64,000 nt of DNA from an uncultured Candidatus Actinomarina sp. (lineage in GTDB: Bacteria; Actinomycetota; Acidimicrobiia; Actinomarinales; Actinomarinaceae), in the NCBI GenBank assembly GCA_902610815.1, contig CACLXG010000001.1, forward strand, positions 264,775 to 328,774, in the 5' to 3' direction. The notes beneath the pieces were generated by a model. It had not been told where the DNA came from. It was given only the letters and a program-made list of their open reading frames with translations, and did no database searches. Shown piece after piece: positions 63,936 to 64,000 of this stretch (positions are counted from its first letter, which is position 1; each line of letters begins with the position of its first letter). A program made the translations under genes and the position numbers.

Positions 63936-64000
63936 ATGTTCATTAATGAAAAAAACAAATCACTAATTGCATTATTTTTATCTGCATTATTTTTCGGTTC
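63936..64000 (+). CDS. Membrane protein, N-terminal fragment (EamA-like start), cut by window edge
   Basis: An open frame begins at ATG 63936 and runs off the window. The visible 21 residues start with MFINEKNK and continue into a hydrophobic helix SLIALFLSALFFGS. A short polar start followed by a helix ending in Phe-Gly-Ser resembles EamA/DMT-type permeases, where the first helix often ends in WGxxF. It could equally be a signal peptide. The gene is partial, so the product is left open. Confidence 0.4.
   Translation, partial: MFINEKNKSLIALFLSALFFG

Overview
The window comes from an AT-rich, streamlined free-living bacterium that is most likely a low-GC marine actinobacterium of the 'Candidatus Actinomarina' type. 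That name is an inference from gene content. The actinobacterial signals are direct: the 23S rRNA carries the insertion typical of the phylum, though shortened. There is a DUF4193 protein, a PgsA - GarA-like FHA - MerR (FtsR-like) - DUF151 nuclease - second MerR block, a pafB-pafC-tatA-tatC-helY block, a polA-rpsA-coaE-uvrB-uvrA block, and an Ala/Thr/Glu-rich linker after the lipobox of the peptide-binding protein. I see no mobile element, CRISPR array, phage gene or genomic island.

Layout. 1-3857: rRNA operon (16S 3' end, tRNA-free spacer, 23S, 5S, strong terminator). 3871-9213: small membrane protein, MBL hydrolase, then a plus-strand run of GGT-like protein, SURF1, alpha/beta hydrolase and adenosine deaminase. 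9187-13018 (minus): nuclease-like protein, MerR, DUF151 nuclease, D,D-carboxypeptidase, FtsR-like MerR, FHA protein, PgsA. 13015-19242 (minus): complete peptide ABC importer. 19447-28759: der, ispH, cmk, rluB, scpB, scpA, HD protein, xerD, pyrG, nadK, rhomboid. 28724-36690: HAD phosphatase, GNAT, DUF4193, lipid kinase, HelY, Tat translocase, PafC/PafB, ferredoxin, TrmI. 36693-41157: small membrane proteins, AI-2E-family permease, acyltransferase-like protein, TrmL, FluC, YajQ. 41147-45782: DCC protein, MsrB, CDF transporter, glutaredoxin, GMP reductase, LON-domain protein, glutamine amidotransferase, tRNA-Leu, SecG. 45793-60467 (minus): gpmA-tpiA-pgk-rapZ-uvrC-uvrA-uvrB-coaE-rpsA-polA. 60534-64000: tRNA-Leu, DUF732-like protein, YczE-like protein, zinc-ribbon protein, YgfZ, CcdA, endonuclease III and the start of a further membrane protein.

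The genome is extremely compact. Genes in operons commonly overlap by 1-27 bases. All eight convergent gene pairs overlap at their 3' ends. At least thirteen genes or operons have a TANNNT -10 hexamer exactly six bases before the start codon, which implies leaderless mRNAs.

The main points of interest are: the leaderless layout; a D,D-carboxypeptidase whose only workable start is ATT; the proteasome/pupylation locus reduced to its flanks, with a 56-residue TatA-like protein kept; a secG - tRNA-Leu - amidotransferase unit in which the tRNA seems to punctuate the mRNA; an unusual Leu anticodon AAG; and loss of yvcK-whiA-gap between rapZ and pgk. No dramatic new defence or metabolic system is visible. 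The novelty here is architectural.
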